DNA of 64,000 nucleotides from Leptasterias polaris (Eukaryota > Echinodermata > Asteroidea > Forcipulatida > Asteriidae), in the NCBI GenBank assembly GCA_037783415.1, contig JAZGTN010000046.1:3168501-3232500 (forward strand), in the 5' to 3' direction. Shown here piece by piece: positions 35,701 through 44,186 of this stretch. A model generated the notes under the pieces. It had not been told where the DNA came from and ran no database searches. It was given only the letters and a program-made list of their open reading frames with translations. Numbering within the stretch: position 1 is the stretch's first letter; each line of letters starts with the position of its first letter. The translations under genes were made by a program, and so were the position numbers.

Positions 35701-37082
35701 CTATAATATATGAGCTAATTACATGTGTTCATGTTTTGAAGTCATTAGATGGTGGTTGTTTCTTTGTGATGTAGGCCTATTGCAATCAATTTGGGGGGAA
35801 CATATCCAAACTTTATGAAAGTTTGGTAAACTTGATTAATTACAATTAATGTTAGTGCTTTATAGTGTAGTCATTGCATACTTTAGTACTGTGTTTTTAA
35901 AATTCTTTTTGCTTTTCTTTCTAATTGAAACATAGATGGTCCTTTGGAATCTTACTGTGGGAGACTGTGTCATTCGGTACGTACTGGTAACACATCACTG
36001 AAATACTCTGATGCTTGAGAAACCTTAAACCATAAAATGTGTTTTTTAATCTGAAGTGGAACCTTATGGAAAAGACGATTTGTAAAAAAATAGGCACTTT
36101 TCATAACATTTGTGTTGAACTCCTATAGGTGGAACGCCCTACCCGGGTATCCAGACCAGAAACTTGGCTGATTATTTACTGGATGGAAACCGGATGCCTC
36201 AACCCGAAAACTGCCCGGATGATATGTGAGAATAATAAAGACATAAAATCCTATCAGGAAACAGAATTACGGACTCTCAGGAGACTCTCAAATTAATCTG
36301 TTCTCATGATGGGTAATATCGATATCTTATTATTATCTGGTGATGAAACCAAGGACGTCTCATAAGTTAACTTATCACTGTAGTTTGCGAGCCTGGGTAA
36401 CCCTGTAAGCAATGGGGCTTGTCATGTGAAACAGAAACACCGGGTTTATATCCCTACTCTCCCACGGTAAGTGTTCTGGGTTCTTTTGCGTGCACTACCA
36501 ATCCAAGTTAAGAGGGACCTACGGCTTAATGTCCTATCCAAAGATATATAAAGCAACTATGCATTAATCTTGCTCAAGGACACAAGTGAGATAACCAGGA
36601 CTCGAACCCACACTCTACAGATCAAAATTACCAGAGCCTGAGTCGATACTTAAATTAGATTCAAAAAATAACTATGCATGGCATTTCCCTGGTGTTCAAT
36701 CTAAAACAGTGTTCAAGCCTTGTGCATCTCGGCCTTTTTTGCTTTTATTGCTCATAGAGAAAAACAACATTTCATAACTCTCGTTCTTGTTTGCATTATT
36801 CAGTTACGCATTGATGTTGAAATGCTGGAGGAAAACCCCAAAACATCGCCCAAGCTTCAAAGAGATCACCGAAGAGCTGGACCAAATCAGAAACGCTCCA
36901 GTTGATGATGTAAGTTTCAATGTTCTTTTGTTTATAAAATAAAACTTCACATGGAGGTTTTTAAGCTAGTTGTTGATTTTATTTCATCGTCGTGTTTTAA
37001 TGTTATTGTTTTACAGGCAAACATGTTATCAGCAGTCTATGATAATTTCAGCGTCATCAAGCCAGAGTTTGACGATAACTAG
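13531..37082 (+). CDS. Tie: Tie-family receptor tyrosine kinase with N-terminal lectin-like domain
   Basis: Single-pass cell-surface receptor kinase; vertebrate relatives bind angiopoietins and control vessels, but the ligand here is unknown. Exons: 13531-13597, 17268-17378, 18364-18450, 20510-20773, 22229-22549, 24838-25101, 25197-25328, 25532-25687, 26153-26260, 26543-26587, 27376-27672, 29603-29829, 30031-30100, 30686-30792, 31238-31442, 31797-31896, 32083-32311, 32683-32716, 33089-33246, 33663-33897, 34066-34176, 34348-34532, 34658-34771, 35529-35599, 35936-35976, 36129-36225, 36804-36909, 37017-37082. All phases agree and the sum is 4008 bases (1335 residues). Tie assignment rests on the Ig-EGF-FN3-kinase order, '[12 protein letters not shown]' in the EGF block (nearly identical to Tie2), and the kinase loop '[12 protein letters not shown]'. 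The start ATG opens a signal peptide; copy A supplies an alternative upstream start. 5' and 3' untranslated limits are not resolved. Confidence 0.88.
16240..16610 (+). mobile_element. 5'-truncated LINE, 3' end
   Basis: The frame includes '[21 protein letters not shown]' style residues (core '[16 protein letters not shown]') then 'FKKVTHLM'. This is the conserved C-terminal tail of non-LTR reverse transcriptase ORFs, followed by 'agcgccttgagtacc' and a 'gcgctttat' tail. There is no RT domain, so it is inactive. Confidence 0.65.
16793..16994. mobile_element. MITE of the 'cccaatttcatagagctgct' family
   Basis: It starts with 'cccaatttcatagagctgct' and ends with 'gagcagctctatg'. Related copies lie at 51565, 52441 and 61753. 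Confidence 0.7.
18690..19490 (-). mobile_element. Dispersed repeat inserted in copy B intron 3
   Basis: Copy A continues from 'gacggcgttaacatttt' directly into 'atgttttctttatcc' (8212-8252). Copy B carries about 0.9 kb in between. Its right part (19110-19480) reappears inverted at 28400-28760, sharing 'caaaggactcccag' against 'ctgggagtcctttg'-type sequence. Frames across 18696-19107 look hydrophobic because of T-rich DNA; I see no known protein. Confidence 0.55.
19900..20445. mobile_element. 546-bp non-autonomous DNA transposon, about 160-bp TIRs, 7-bp TSD
   Basis: Left arm 'accctattcccgtagccacc' pairs with right arm 'ggtggctacgagactagggt'. The inverted repeats continue through 'aatacatagcagctccatt'. 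'attctga' flanks both sides (19893-19899 and 20446-20452), and copy A has a single uninterrupted 'aattctgacgtagcgg' at 8638. It has no coding capacity. Confidence 0.85.
21060..21420 (+). pseudogene. Partial tandem copy of Tie exon 4 tail plus intron
   Basis: 21095-21150 repeats the end of exon 4 ([16 protein letters not shown]), then diverges before the splice donor. The downstream flank 'gggctcagcaactctgtc' occurs at 20945 and 21299, showing that a unit of about 0.35 kb was duplicated in tandem. No acceptor or full domain is present. Confidence 0.7.
21399..21416 (+). repeat. Poly-C run
   Basis: Eighteen consecutive C residues; the length is likely to be uncertain in the assembly. Confidence 0.95.
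22229..25101 (+). CDS. Tie exons 5-6: two Ig-like domains
   Basis: Exon 5 (22229-22549, residues about 177-283) starts '[16 protein letters not shown]', which parallels the 'DLILINSLPLVSD' opening of mature Tie2. It carries one clear Cys (KGCSDLTA). Exon 6 (24838-25101, residues about 284-371) is an Ig domain with '[11 protein letters not shown]', a tryptophan in 'VRWKHN' and the '[12 protein letters not shown]' signature around the second cysteine. The first cysteine of the usual Ig disulfide is replaced in exon 6, as in the atypical second Ig of vertebrate Tie receptors. Both exons are phase 1-1. Confidence 0.82.
23439..23880. mobile_element. Foldback element built from 'GCAAATATT' repeats, 6-bp TSD
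   Basis: The ends are 'tatggtggccctgaaggga' and its reverse complement. 'cgtatt' flanks both sides (23433-23438 and 23881-23886). The core alternates 'atttgcgacgtcgcaaat' palindromes with 'ttatcgc' and 'ctttgc' spacers, so every reading frame on both strands is open. Those frames are artefacts. Confidence 0.88.
23933..23983. repeat. Perfect 21-bp-stem hairpin
   Basis: 'agtcaacagttaagggatag' is followed nine bases after the stem by its exact reverse complement. It could be a small palindromic element or encode a hairpin transcript within the intron; the sequence does not say which. Confidence 0.85.
25197..26587 (+). CDS. Tie exons 7-10: EGF-like repeats
   Basis: Four phase-1 exons (25197-25328, 25532-25687, 26153-26260, 26543-26587; residues about 372-518) carry the cysteine-rich block unique to Tie receptors. 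Exon 7 has '[20 protein letters not shown]'. Exon 8 has '[20 protein letters not shown]', matching Tie2 almost residue for residue. Exon 9 has '[18 protein letters not shown]'. Exon 10 is a very short cysteine-bearing piece (YFGSNCQCS). A run of five glycines links exons 9 and 10. This block is the strongest evidence for Tie identity outside the kinase. Confidence 0.88.
25711..26047 (-). mobile_element. tRNA-derived SINE in intron 8
   Basis: On the minus strand it runs from a decayed tRNA-like head ('aagttctggtggctgagtca') through 'cttgtgtccttgagaaag' to an (ATT)n tail. It is the same family as 54247 and 57747. Confidence 0.65.
26822..27022 (-). mobile_element. SINE body fragment in intron 10
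   Basis: The reverse complement matches the body of the SINE at 28022-28390 ('gtagtgcattctgctctacc', 'ggcaacgtgcccc'). Confidence 0.75.
27376..31442 (+). CDS. Tie exons 11-15: three fibronectin type III domains
   Basis: FN3-1 is one exon (27376-27672, '[15 protein letters not shown]', '[15 protein letters not shown]'). FN3-2 is exons 12-13 (29603-29829 and 30031-30100; '[13 protein letters not shown]', then '[11 protein letters not shown]'). FN3-3 is exons 14-15 (30686-30792 and 31238-31442; '[13 protein letters not shown]', '[13 protein letters not shown]'). Introns between domains are phase 1 and those within domains are phase 0, the usual pattern for FN3 modules. Residues run from about 519 to 820. 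Three FN3 domains before the membrane match the Tie family count. Confidence 0.85.
28022..28390 (+). mobile_element. tRNA-derived SINE in intron 11, full length
   Basis: The tRNA-Leu-like head 'gtggccgagcggtctaggtc' with box B 'gggttcgatacc' is followed by the body 'gtagtgcattctgctctacc' and an A-rich tail. The fold is incomplete as a tRNA, so I call it a SINE, not a tRNA gene. Confidence 0.8.
28400..28760 (+). repeat. Dispersed repeat, inverted relative to 19110-19480
   Basis: It includes 'gggagtcctttgatgtcttg' and 'gcgcatgtacacaaatttcc', whose reverse complements lie at 19145 and 19280. Confidence 0.65.
29200..29524. mobile_element. MITE, 'TTAAAGGCACTGG' family
   Basis: 'agcataaaaacttacttggt' near the start and a 'ttgacaattac..cagtggcttta' end are shared with the copy at 60985-61374. 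The copies at 12480 and 56900 are partial. Confidence 0.7.
31797..32716 (+). CDS. Tie exons 16-18: membrane-proximal module
   Basis: Exons 31797-31896, 32083-32311 and 32683-32716 (phases 1-2, 2-0, 0-1; residues about 821-941) begin like an FN3 strand ([20 protein letters not shown]). They then carry an inserted region with 'YIAAELSK', '[17 protein letters not shown]' and '[14 protein letters not shown]'. The pattern 'VGDG..YGGY.NAPL' with a preceding 'YIAAEL' is familiar from the membrane-proximal ectodomain of receptor tyrosine phosphatases, where it closes a degenerate FN3. It is absent from vertebrate Tie receptors as I know them. Role unknown. Confidence 0.75.
33089..33246 (+). CDS. Tie exon 19: transmembrane helix
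   Basis: About 23 hydrophobic residues ('[19 protein letters not shown]') are followed by the basic stop-transfer 'LKWRKDR'. This places the FN3 side outside and the kinase inside. Residues about 942-994. Confidence 0.92.
33663..37082 (+). CDS. Tie exons 20-28: tyrosine kinase domain and tail
   Basis: Nine exons encode a complete tyrosine kinase. The glycine loop is 'LGKGHFGEV' (from residue 1044), ATP lysine K1069 is in 'AAIKML', and the alpha-C glutamate is in 'FLKEF'. The catalytic loop is 'HRDLAARN' with D1176, followed by DFG at 1194-1196. The activation segment is 'DVYVQESK' with Y1204, then '[11 protein letters not shown]', '[20 protein letters not shown]' and '[12 protein letters not shown]'. 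All catalytic residues are present, so activity is expected. The short tail ends in 'AVYDNFS'; Y1322 with N at +2 fits the GRB2 SH2 consensus, in the position of Tie2's tail tyrosines. The stop is TAG at 37080-37082. Confidence 0.92.
34855..35100 (-). mobile_element. LINE ORF fragment in intron 23
   Basis: The minus-strand translation gives a decayed tail with '[11 protein letters not shown]' preceded by a '[12 protein letters not shown]'-like stretch. This resembles the RT C-terminal region of many LINEs ('R..W.GH' and 'G.RGRP..RW.D'). It has stops, so it is dead. Confidence 0.5.
36380..36645 (-). mobile_element. SINE-like fragment in intron 26
   Basis: It contains 'aggactcgaacccacactc' (box B of the tRNA head, antisense) and 'ttgctcaaggacacaag', as in other SINEs of the window. 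Confidence 0.4.
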
Positions 37083-38365
37083 ATGCCTGGTGGTTACCGG
37101 TAGTCAAGAGATTCGATGCAAAAAGTAATTAATTTGATGTCTTGTGATAATCAGTATAGTCAATTATTATATTCGGTGTAAATGGACATTAACTATGCTT
37201 GGCGGTTACCGGATAGCCAAGAGATTTTATGTCAACGGACATTAACTAGATGCCTGGCTTACCGGTAGTCAAGAGATTCGATGTAAAAAGTCATTAACTA
37301 GATGCCTGGTTTACCGGTAGTCAATAGATTTGATGTAAAAAGTCACTAACTAGATGCCTGGCTTAACGGTAGTCAAGAGATTCGATGTAAAAAGTCATTA
37401 ACTAGATGACTGATGGTTACCGGATAGTCAATAGATTTAAAATAAAAAGTAATAAACTTAATGCCTTGTGATAATCAGTAGTCAATAAATATTCGATTTA
37501 AACTGACTTTTACTATAGATTCCTGATGCGGTTACCGGTAGTCAATAGATTTGATGTACAATGTCATTAACTATAGATATGCCTGTTGGTTACTGGTACG
37601 GGTAGTCAAGAGATTTGATGTAAAAAGTAACTTAATGCCTTGTGATAATCAGTAGTCAATTTGATGTGGCCGGTAGTCAACAGATTTTACTAAACGGGCA
37701 TGAACTATAGATGCCTGGTGGTTACCGGTTGTCAAGAGATTTTATGTAAAAATTTATTAACTAGATGCCTGGTCTATCTTCATCTACGCTGGTACCCAGC
37801 AAAGTCCACTTCTGGATGTAAAAGCTGAGGTGAAGACTAGGTGATTATTACCGGTAGTCAATAGATTTGAAATAAAATGTAGCTAACTTGATGTCTTGTG
37901 ATATATTATCAGTATATATAGTAAATAAATTCGATGTAAACGGACTTTAACTAGATTCCGGGTGGTTACCGGTAGTCAAGAGATTTGATGTCAACGGACA
38001 TAATGCCTGATGGTAACCAGTAGGGGTCTAGTTAATAGAAATGACGTAAACGGACTTCAACTAGATCCCTGTTACCGGTAGTCTGAGAATCAATGTCAAC
38101 GGACATTAACTAAAAAATGGCTGTTGGTTACCAAAAGTCAAGATATTTGATGTAAAAAATAATTAACTTGATGCCTTGTGATAATCAGTAGTCAAAATAT
38201 TCGATGTAAACGGATTTTAACTATAGATTCCTGGTGGTTACCAGTAGCCAAGAGATTTGATGTCAACGGACATAATGCCTGATGGTAACCAGTAGGATCC
38301 TAGTCAAAATGACGTAAACGGACTTTAACTATAGATGCCTAGTGATAATTGGTAGTCCAGAGAGA
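37072..38365 (+). repeat. Minisatellite starting at the Tie stop codon
   Basis: Imperfect units of about 50-60 bases read 'aactagatgcctggtggtta', 'ccggtagtcaagagatt', 'gatgtaaaaagt'. More than twenty recur with insertions and losses. The first unit begins inside the last coding codons: the stop TAG is the 'tag' of 'aactagatgcc'. The array therefore forms the start of the 3' untranslated region. 'aataaa'-like hexamers occur within it. Confidence 0.85.
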
Positions 38366-38834
38366 TGGAAATTCCTCCCTAATGCCAAATAGGAGTTGTA
38401 CTGGGTTGTGGTGTTCGGGTGTCAACTTCTGGGTCAATTACTCAACCCAGGCACAAAAGGCATTCACCAAACTGTTTAGTGGCAAGAGGATACTGAATGA
38501 TTTTGAGAATTTTTGATCAAAACATGGCGGAGTAAACAACTTTTGTTTACATACAAACTTAACGAGCAGCGTTTTAATAACATTCAGAAATCTTTCAATG
38601 TATTCGTTAAATATGCTGCTCCATTCTGGGTAAAACTAAGAGGCTTCATAGTTGATTGTGGCCAAAAAGCCTCATTATAACATTCAGGTATCTATGGAGA
38701 CATTCTTTAAAATAATGTGTTGGCTATAATTTGCTTTAATAACCTTTCTCATAAGCAAATAACACTATTTTAAGGATAATTAAAAAAATACTCAAATTCT
38801 TAACTACTTTGCAGTGATTTATATACAATCTCTG

Positions 38835-38861
38835 TTTTTTTTTTTTTTTTTTTTTTTTTTT
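38835..38861 (+). repeat. Poly-T run
   Basis: About 27 T residues, possibly the tail of an antisense retroelement. Confidence 0.95.
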
Positions 38862-39813
38862 GGTACGAGCTTTGACAATTGTCCAGTGCCTTTAAGCTGA
38901 TGACATCATTCAAAGAAATAATTATACATTTTACTCAAATTTCAAACTAATGTTTAGTGATCCATTTGACTGAGTTTATTTAAGCTCATTTTATATTCGG
39001 ATTCACCGAAGCCTAATTCAATGAGGCAGTGTAATGAAGAAATATTTCTTTACTTCACAAATTCTTTACGAGGACTAATCAGGCTGAGACAACGTTATAA
39101 CCAACATCATACAATTTGTATGTTTTTTTTTTATTGGTGCCTGTTTTTTAACAAATTAATTATGCTGTAAAGATTTGTGTGGTTGGCAGCTTAATGAAGA
39201 GTATCTTCAGTTAATCATTTATTTAGAAATGTGTCTTAATGAAAATGTATGTTCTATTTTGCAGTAATTGGAATTAACTGAACTTTGAGCAATGAAACAT
39301 ATAGATTCATGTGTGCTTATTGGGTTCGATTGTTTCAACAACAAAAAAGAAAACTTTTAGCTCAATGAAGGAATGCATAAATCTTGATAGTATTGTGTAG
39401 AATGATTCTCATGCAAAAAATAAGTAGACATAAAAGGATTACAAAAATGGAACTCACAAACTTCACAAAATAAATGCCCCGTCCCCTAGCGTACATTATT
39501 GTCTGGCATTAGCGCCCTCTCGCGTCAAAATGTGGCTGATGAAGGATAGATACAGGGGAACAGTCAACCTCTCGTATGTCTGGATTCTACTCTCGGGTCG
39601 GCACTTCTTTCCGGTGACTTGTCTTCGTAGAAAAAGGAATGGTTTTTCTCAACAAAGAGTTTCTATCAACAAAAATTATCAATATTAAAAGTATATTGAA
39701 TAAATGAATGAAACATCGATCAATGCAATATTTTCACTCTCTGCTCGTAAACCGTACCATTACGTCATGGAATTTCTGACCAATGATAAGCATTATCAGC
39801 ACAATGTGAAAGG

Positions 39814-40177
39814 TTAAAGGCCCTGTACACTATTGGTAAGATCGAAAAACACAAATGTTCACAGATTCACACATAACTTACATAATTTAAAGTAAGTAAT
39901 GGTAGAAAGGGTTCCTTAAAATTGTTCTGCCTAAAATGCTATCGTTTCTGAGAAATGAGTAAAACAATAGTTTTTATCACGCGCGATAAGAAACTTGATG
40001 TTTGAAAAACAGAAAACACATAAGGTCTCTTTTCACTATTTTCTCGTGACCTCGATGACCAATTGAGCTGAAATTTTCACAGGTTTGTTATTTTCATGTG
40101 TATGGTTAATCACACAAAACATGAACTTTGTTTGCGACTGTTTTGTCAGCTCTACCAATCCTGTATAATACCTTTAA
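39814..40177. mobile_element. TTAA-flanked MITE
   Basis: It begins 'ttaaaggccctgtacactat' and ends 'tgtataatacctttaa'. TTAA stands at both edges, and inner ends pair as 'attgg' against 'ccaat'. TTAA target sites fit piggyBac or Kolobok mobilisation. Confidence 0.7.
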
Positions 40178-40443
40178 GTGAAGAAATTTAGCCTTATGAA
40201 CCAAAGCTGTTTCTAATTGGAAATAAGGCCGTTTGCGAATTGCCTGATACGGCTACATGGTTTCCCACGTCATCATGCTTTGACGTATGACTTCCTTAGC
40301 AACACCCTTAGCAACAGTCGTAGATGTAGCCGCCAAGTCAGATATACAACCTTCCTATGAGCAAGTTCGGCTGTCTGTCTAGAGTTGACTAGACTTCACC
40401 ATAGTCGATCTACATGTGACTCGAACACTGCACGGTTGAACTA

Positions 40444-41205
40444 TAGCAAGTCCAACCGAATCAACCTATTAACCCCGGAGTACTGTTTCTCTAGTCAACT
40501 AACGAAAGTTACGTCGCTTTGTCAAGATGGCGGCTAGGGTTACGCAAGGAGGCCTCCATGGGTTACGTGTTGTTGCCATTATTTTGACAAATCAATCGAC
40601 TATAAACACATTCGAGTGAAACACGACCACGCACACACGTGTGTAAATACCGGCAATCGTGGACCCTCCTTTTGTTCAACTCTTTGTGATAGCAACCGTG
40701 GACCACAATGCTTTCCTTTGTGATAGCAACCGTGGACCTATTGTCCCTTTTGTTATAGGTCCACGGTTTGAATGTGGATACCTACCCATGCGTAAATTGA
40801 CTAAAAGTTTGCACCCGAACTTGCTCAATACTGTTGAATCGTCGAGCTATAGCTACCTCGTGGTTGAATAGTTCCTTTGTGTAACAAAAGTAAGTTAACT
40901 GGGACTTCCCCTATACAATATATTTTATGTTCACGTTAAACTTTGGTTGCATACTCTAAACCCTGCAAATTAATTCAATCACACTCGATCTCCCTAATAA
41001 CGATGTTTTGGATTACTCTTCCAATGACAATAAAGACCATGTTTGAGCATTGTGGCCCTGTGTGGATAATCCTACACAAAAAGAAAATTGAGAAGTAAAA
41101 TAGAAACGTGGAAACGATGCTCGTTTTTTTATGCTATGATCGAGAGACTACGACACGGAAGTTGTGTAAACAGAAGTTTTTTACGTTTAATTAGTGGTAC
41201 CTATG
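40444..41205. repeat. Second copy of the 9396-10070 segment
   Basis: It has the same landmarks in the same order as the first copy. This copy includes extra short inverted copies of 'gcaaccgtggacc' at 40650-40770. Confidence 0.75.
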
Positions 41206-41228
41206 GAGGTCTTAATTCTTCTACCTCT

Positions 41229-41481
41229 GGGGTCGATTTCACAAAGCACTAAGATTCATCTTAATATGAGTAAACAGTATTACCATAGTGATTTGTATTG
41301 TGACATCACTCTTTGCTAAGCAACTGCGATGGATTTGCAGTTAGGGCTCGATTTCACAAAGAGTTAAGATAGATCTTAAGTGCAAATCCATCCTAATTGC
41401 TAAGCAAAGTGTGATGTCACAATACAAATCACTATGGTAATACTGTTAAGATGAATCTTAGTGCTTTGTGAAATCGACCCC
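41229..41481. mobile_element. MITE with 'ggggtcgatttcacaaagca' ends
   Basis: Left 'ggggtcgatttcacaaagca' and right 'tgctttgtgaaatcgacccc' are exact reverse complements. The arms extend through 'taccatagtgatttgtattg' for about 100 bases each. Confidence 0.88.
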
Positions 41482-42284
41482 AGGTCACGTACGTGGTACA
41501 GACTTGTTCTATTTTTAGATGTGTAAAATTCGCTGAACACTGCCCTCTTGTGTCCGCACCGGTGTGTCCGCCTACGTACCCATGCTTGTCAGGCTGGTAA
41601 CCTGTCTCAATTCATGAAATGTAAACATGTAGTGCAAATGGGGCCAGTCGAGGTCAACATTGCACATGTGCAATTTCGATTGTCAGCGTGTGGAGATGTG
41701 TGTACGTTGCAAAGTTTTTTCACTTTTTAGGGAACTTTCAAAAACTGGACAGAAACAACCAATGTTTTGACTTATTATCGCTCTGGTGGAATCACTGTAA
41801 GTATTTTTTAAAGTCAAGCCATGAAGTAACATGATTGTATAATGTTATGATTATGCCGTTGTTTAGCCCTTGTCGATCGAGTCGAGACGAGAGCCTGGCC
41901 CTACCCAGAGGGAGGCGCGGCATGGATTCCTCCGGTTGCATACAACGCGATGGGTCCAGGCTCCAGTGTATTATTTAACTCAATAACTGTATAAAGAAGG
42001 TCCCCTTCTATTGCGAAAAATTGTATTACAAAATATTATCATATTTATTAGTAAATAGTACTTGAATCTTGATGGAGGAAGCCGAAGCTTTGTTTTTAAA
42101 CTAAAGTTAAACATAAAGTATTTCTTATGTCCGGAGTTCCAATCCAAGACTGTAGTCTGTGTGCTAGTAGTACTACGGTTAGGTAGTGCTACTGCTACTA
42201 CGGCTAGTGTAGTAGCTAGGTTCAGAATTGTGAATTTTTGTCCTTGTTTGTCTTTGAAAATAAAATAAAATTTGACAACTGTAC

Positions 42285-43520
42285 TGCAGGCCTAGAAATC
42301 CGACGCGAATCCGCGAATCGATTCGCACCAAGATTCGCGCCCGCCGTTAACGCCGCGAATCCGAGTAGATTCGCGTGAAATTACCAGCATTCAGAAGGGG
42401 AAAACCACTTTTTCAGCTTTATATTTGGGTCAACAAGAATATGTTTTTACTTTTCCATAAAAAAAACATAAACAATTTTCCGTTAATCCGACACAAAGTT
42501 AAGTTTTTTCACCCATCATTTTCTTTGTGTTTTATTTACAAACTTAAAAGGTATCATTCACGATCAACCACTCACGTATGTATATTGTCGTCGAGTCGAT
42601 CGATACCGCCGAGTCGTCGTCCTAAATACACCGGCGCACTCCGTTTACGTGTGTTGCCATCAAGGGGTAATTTTCGCGGTCCAATAACTGTTTCGGTTGA
42701 ATTTTGGCCATCCGATAACACTGGTCAATGACCGAAACAGTTATTCGTTCCAGCCGGGAAAACATACCCCTGGTCAATCTGTTTTAATCTGTCCGCGGAT
42801 TGGTTGATAGCGCGAAAGATCCCGTTTTTGAGCCAATAGTCTTCCTGGATAGTAAGCTCACGGCATCAATCTGCTTTATACACGTGGTTACCATGTACCG
42901 AGATAGTCGATTTCCCAAGATTATCACAATATTTCTTTTCTTTTCGTTTCCTTTTCTGGACTCCAGTTTATTCTATAAAAATCTGGAAACATTGTAATGA
43001 TAATGTATAACAAATAGTGAACTTTTATGGCAAATATATGATTCTCAAAACATTTTGTGGAAAATCCAAGCAAGCGTACATCGCTGTACTTGGTAACAAC
43101 GCTAACAGTCAAGGAAGACTATTGGCTCCAAAACGGGAACTTTCGCGCTATCAACCAATCTGCGGACAGAATAAAAACAGATTGACCTAAAACTTAGCAT
43201 GACATGTGATGATTTCATGAATTACATGCCGCCGGTTGTTGTTGATGATCGAGAGCTGAGGTTCAAGATGGCAAAAAAAACGTAAGCTTAAACAGCTTTA
43301 ACAAATAGAGGATGAATTGAAACATAACTTTGCTTTAATTTCCAACATTACATTTAGCAAATAATACTTATACAATTTGCAAAAAAAAAAAAAGATTATC
43401 CCCCAAAAAGCTGCGAGAATCCATTCCCCGAAAATTGCGAGAATCCTGGATTCTCGCGAAATTCTTCAGCGAGAATCCATTTTGATTCTCGTGGTGTCTT
43501 GCGAACTTCTAGGCCTGTAC
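42285..43520. mobile_element. Inverted-repeat element with a second one nested inside
   Basis: The outer ends are 'caggcctagaaatccg' and 'cgaacttctaggcctg', each followed inward by 'gattcgc' or 'gattctcg' repeats. The inner pair 42773-42860 and 43105-43186 is longer: 'ggttgatagcgcgaaag' against 'ctttcgcgctatcaacc', with 'cagattgacc' at the inner right end. No transposase is seen. Confidence 0.6.
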
Positions 43521-44186
43521 TGACTCTGCATGTGAAACGTGCCCCCACAATACTCGTAGCAAGTTCGTGTGTCAATCATGCTCAGACTCAGAGTATCAAT
43601 TACAACAATACAGTAATAAATCACTAAGTAAGTACATTACAGCACAGGTTTAGTCAATATCGACACTTTTGCTTTATTTTATTATCAATATTCAGACTGT
43701 AAAACTACTAGTAAGTACCTAATGGAATGTTTTGACATTAATAACTTCAAAGTCAATCAGAATTGCTACACATTTCATGCTTTCTGGAAAAATGTCACAT
43801 CTATGGATCTATTTGGTAGTTGTGGACCCCTCAACAAAAGTATAGTTAACTTTATGGACATGAAAAACATACTTTATGAACGTACTTTATATCAAGTAAA
43901 TATATGAACAAGCGTAAAAGTTAAAATTAAATTTTCGTTGTAGATAAACTTACCCAGGATGCCGGTGCAGTGCAACAGAGACTGGCGTTCCAACTAGGCA
44001 ACCAGAGCTAATTACACCAGTTTTGAAAAAGGAGCCGGTTTTCCCAAAAGCCAAATTAATGGCGTGTTAATGGCTGACGTGACCAAGAGCTGCAATTATT
44101 GCAGTTAAAATTGAATGCTAAATAAATGCCTTTTCATTATTATGAACATTTTACTATGACCTTGATCCTACAGTTCTTATCTCTAG

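Larger units (their letters stand above)
38366..44186. other. Intergenic region between Tie and HEATR1
   Basis: No coding gene is supported. It contains poly-T (38835), MITEs (39814, 41229), a segment duplicated from 9.4 kb, and a nested inverted-repeat element (42290). 38380-38830, 38870-39810, 41490-42285 and 43520-44180 show nothing I can name. Confidence 0.55.
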
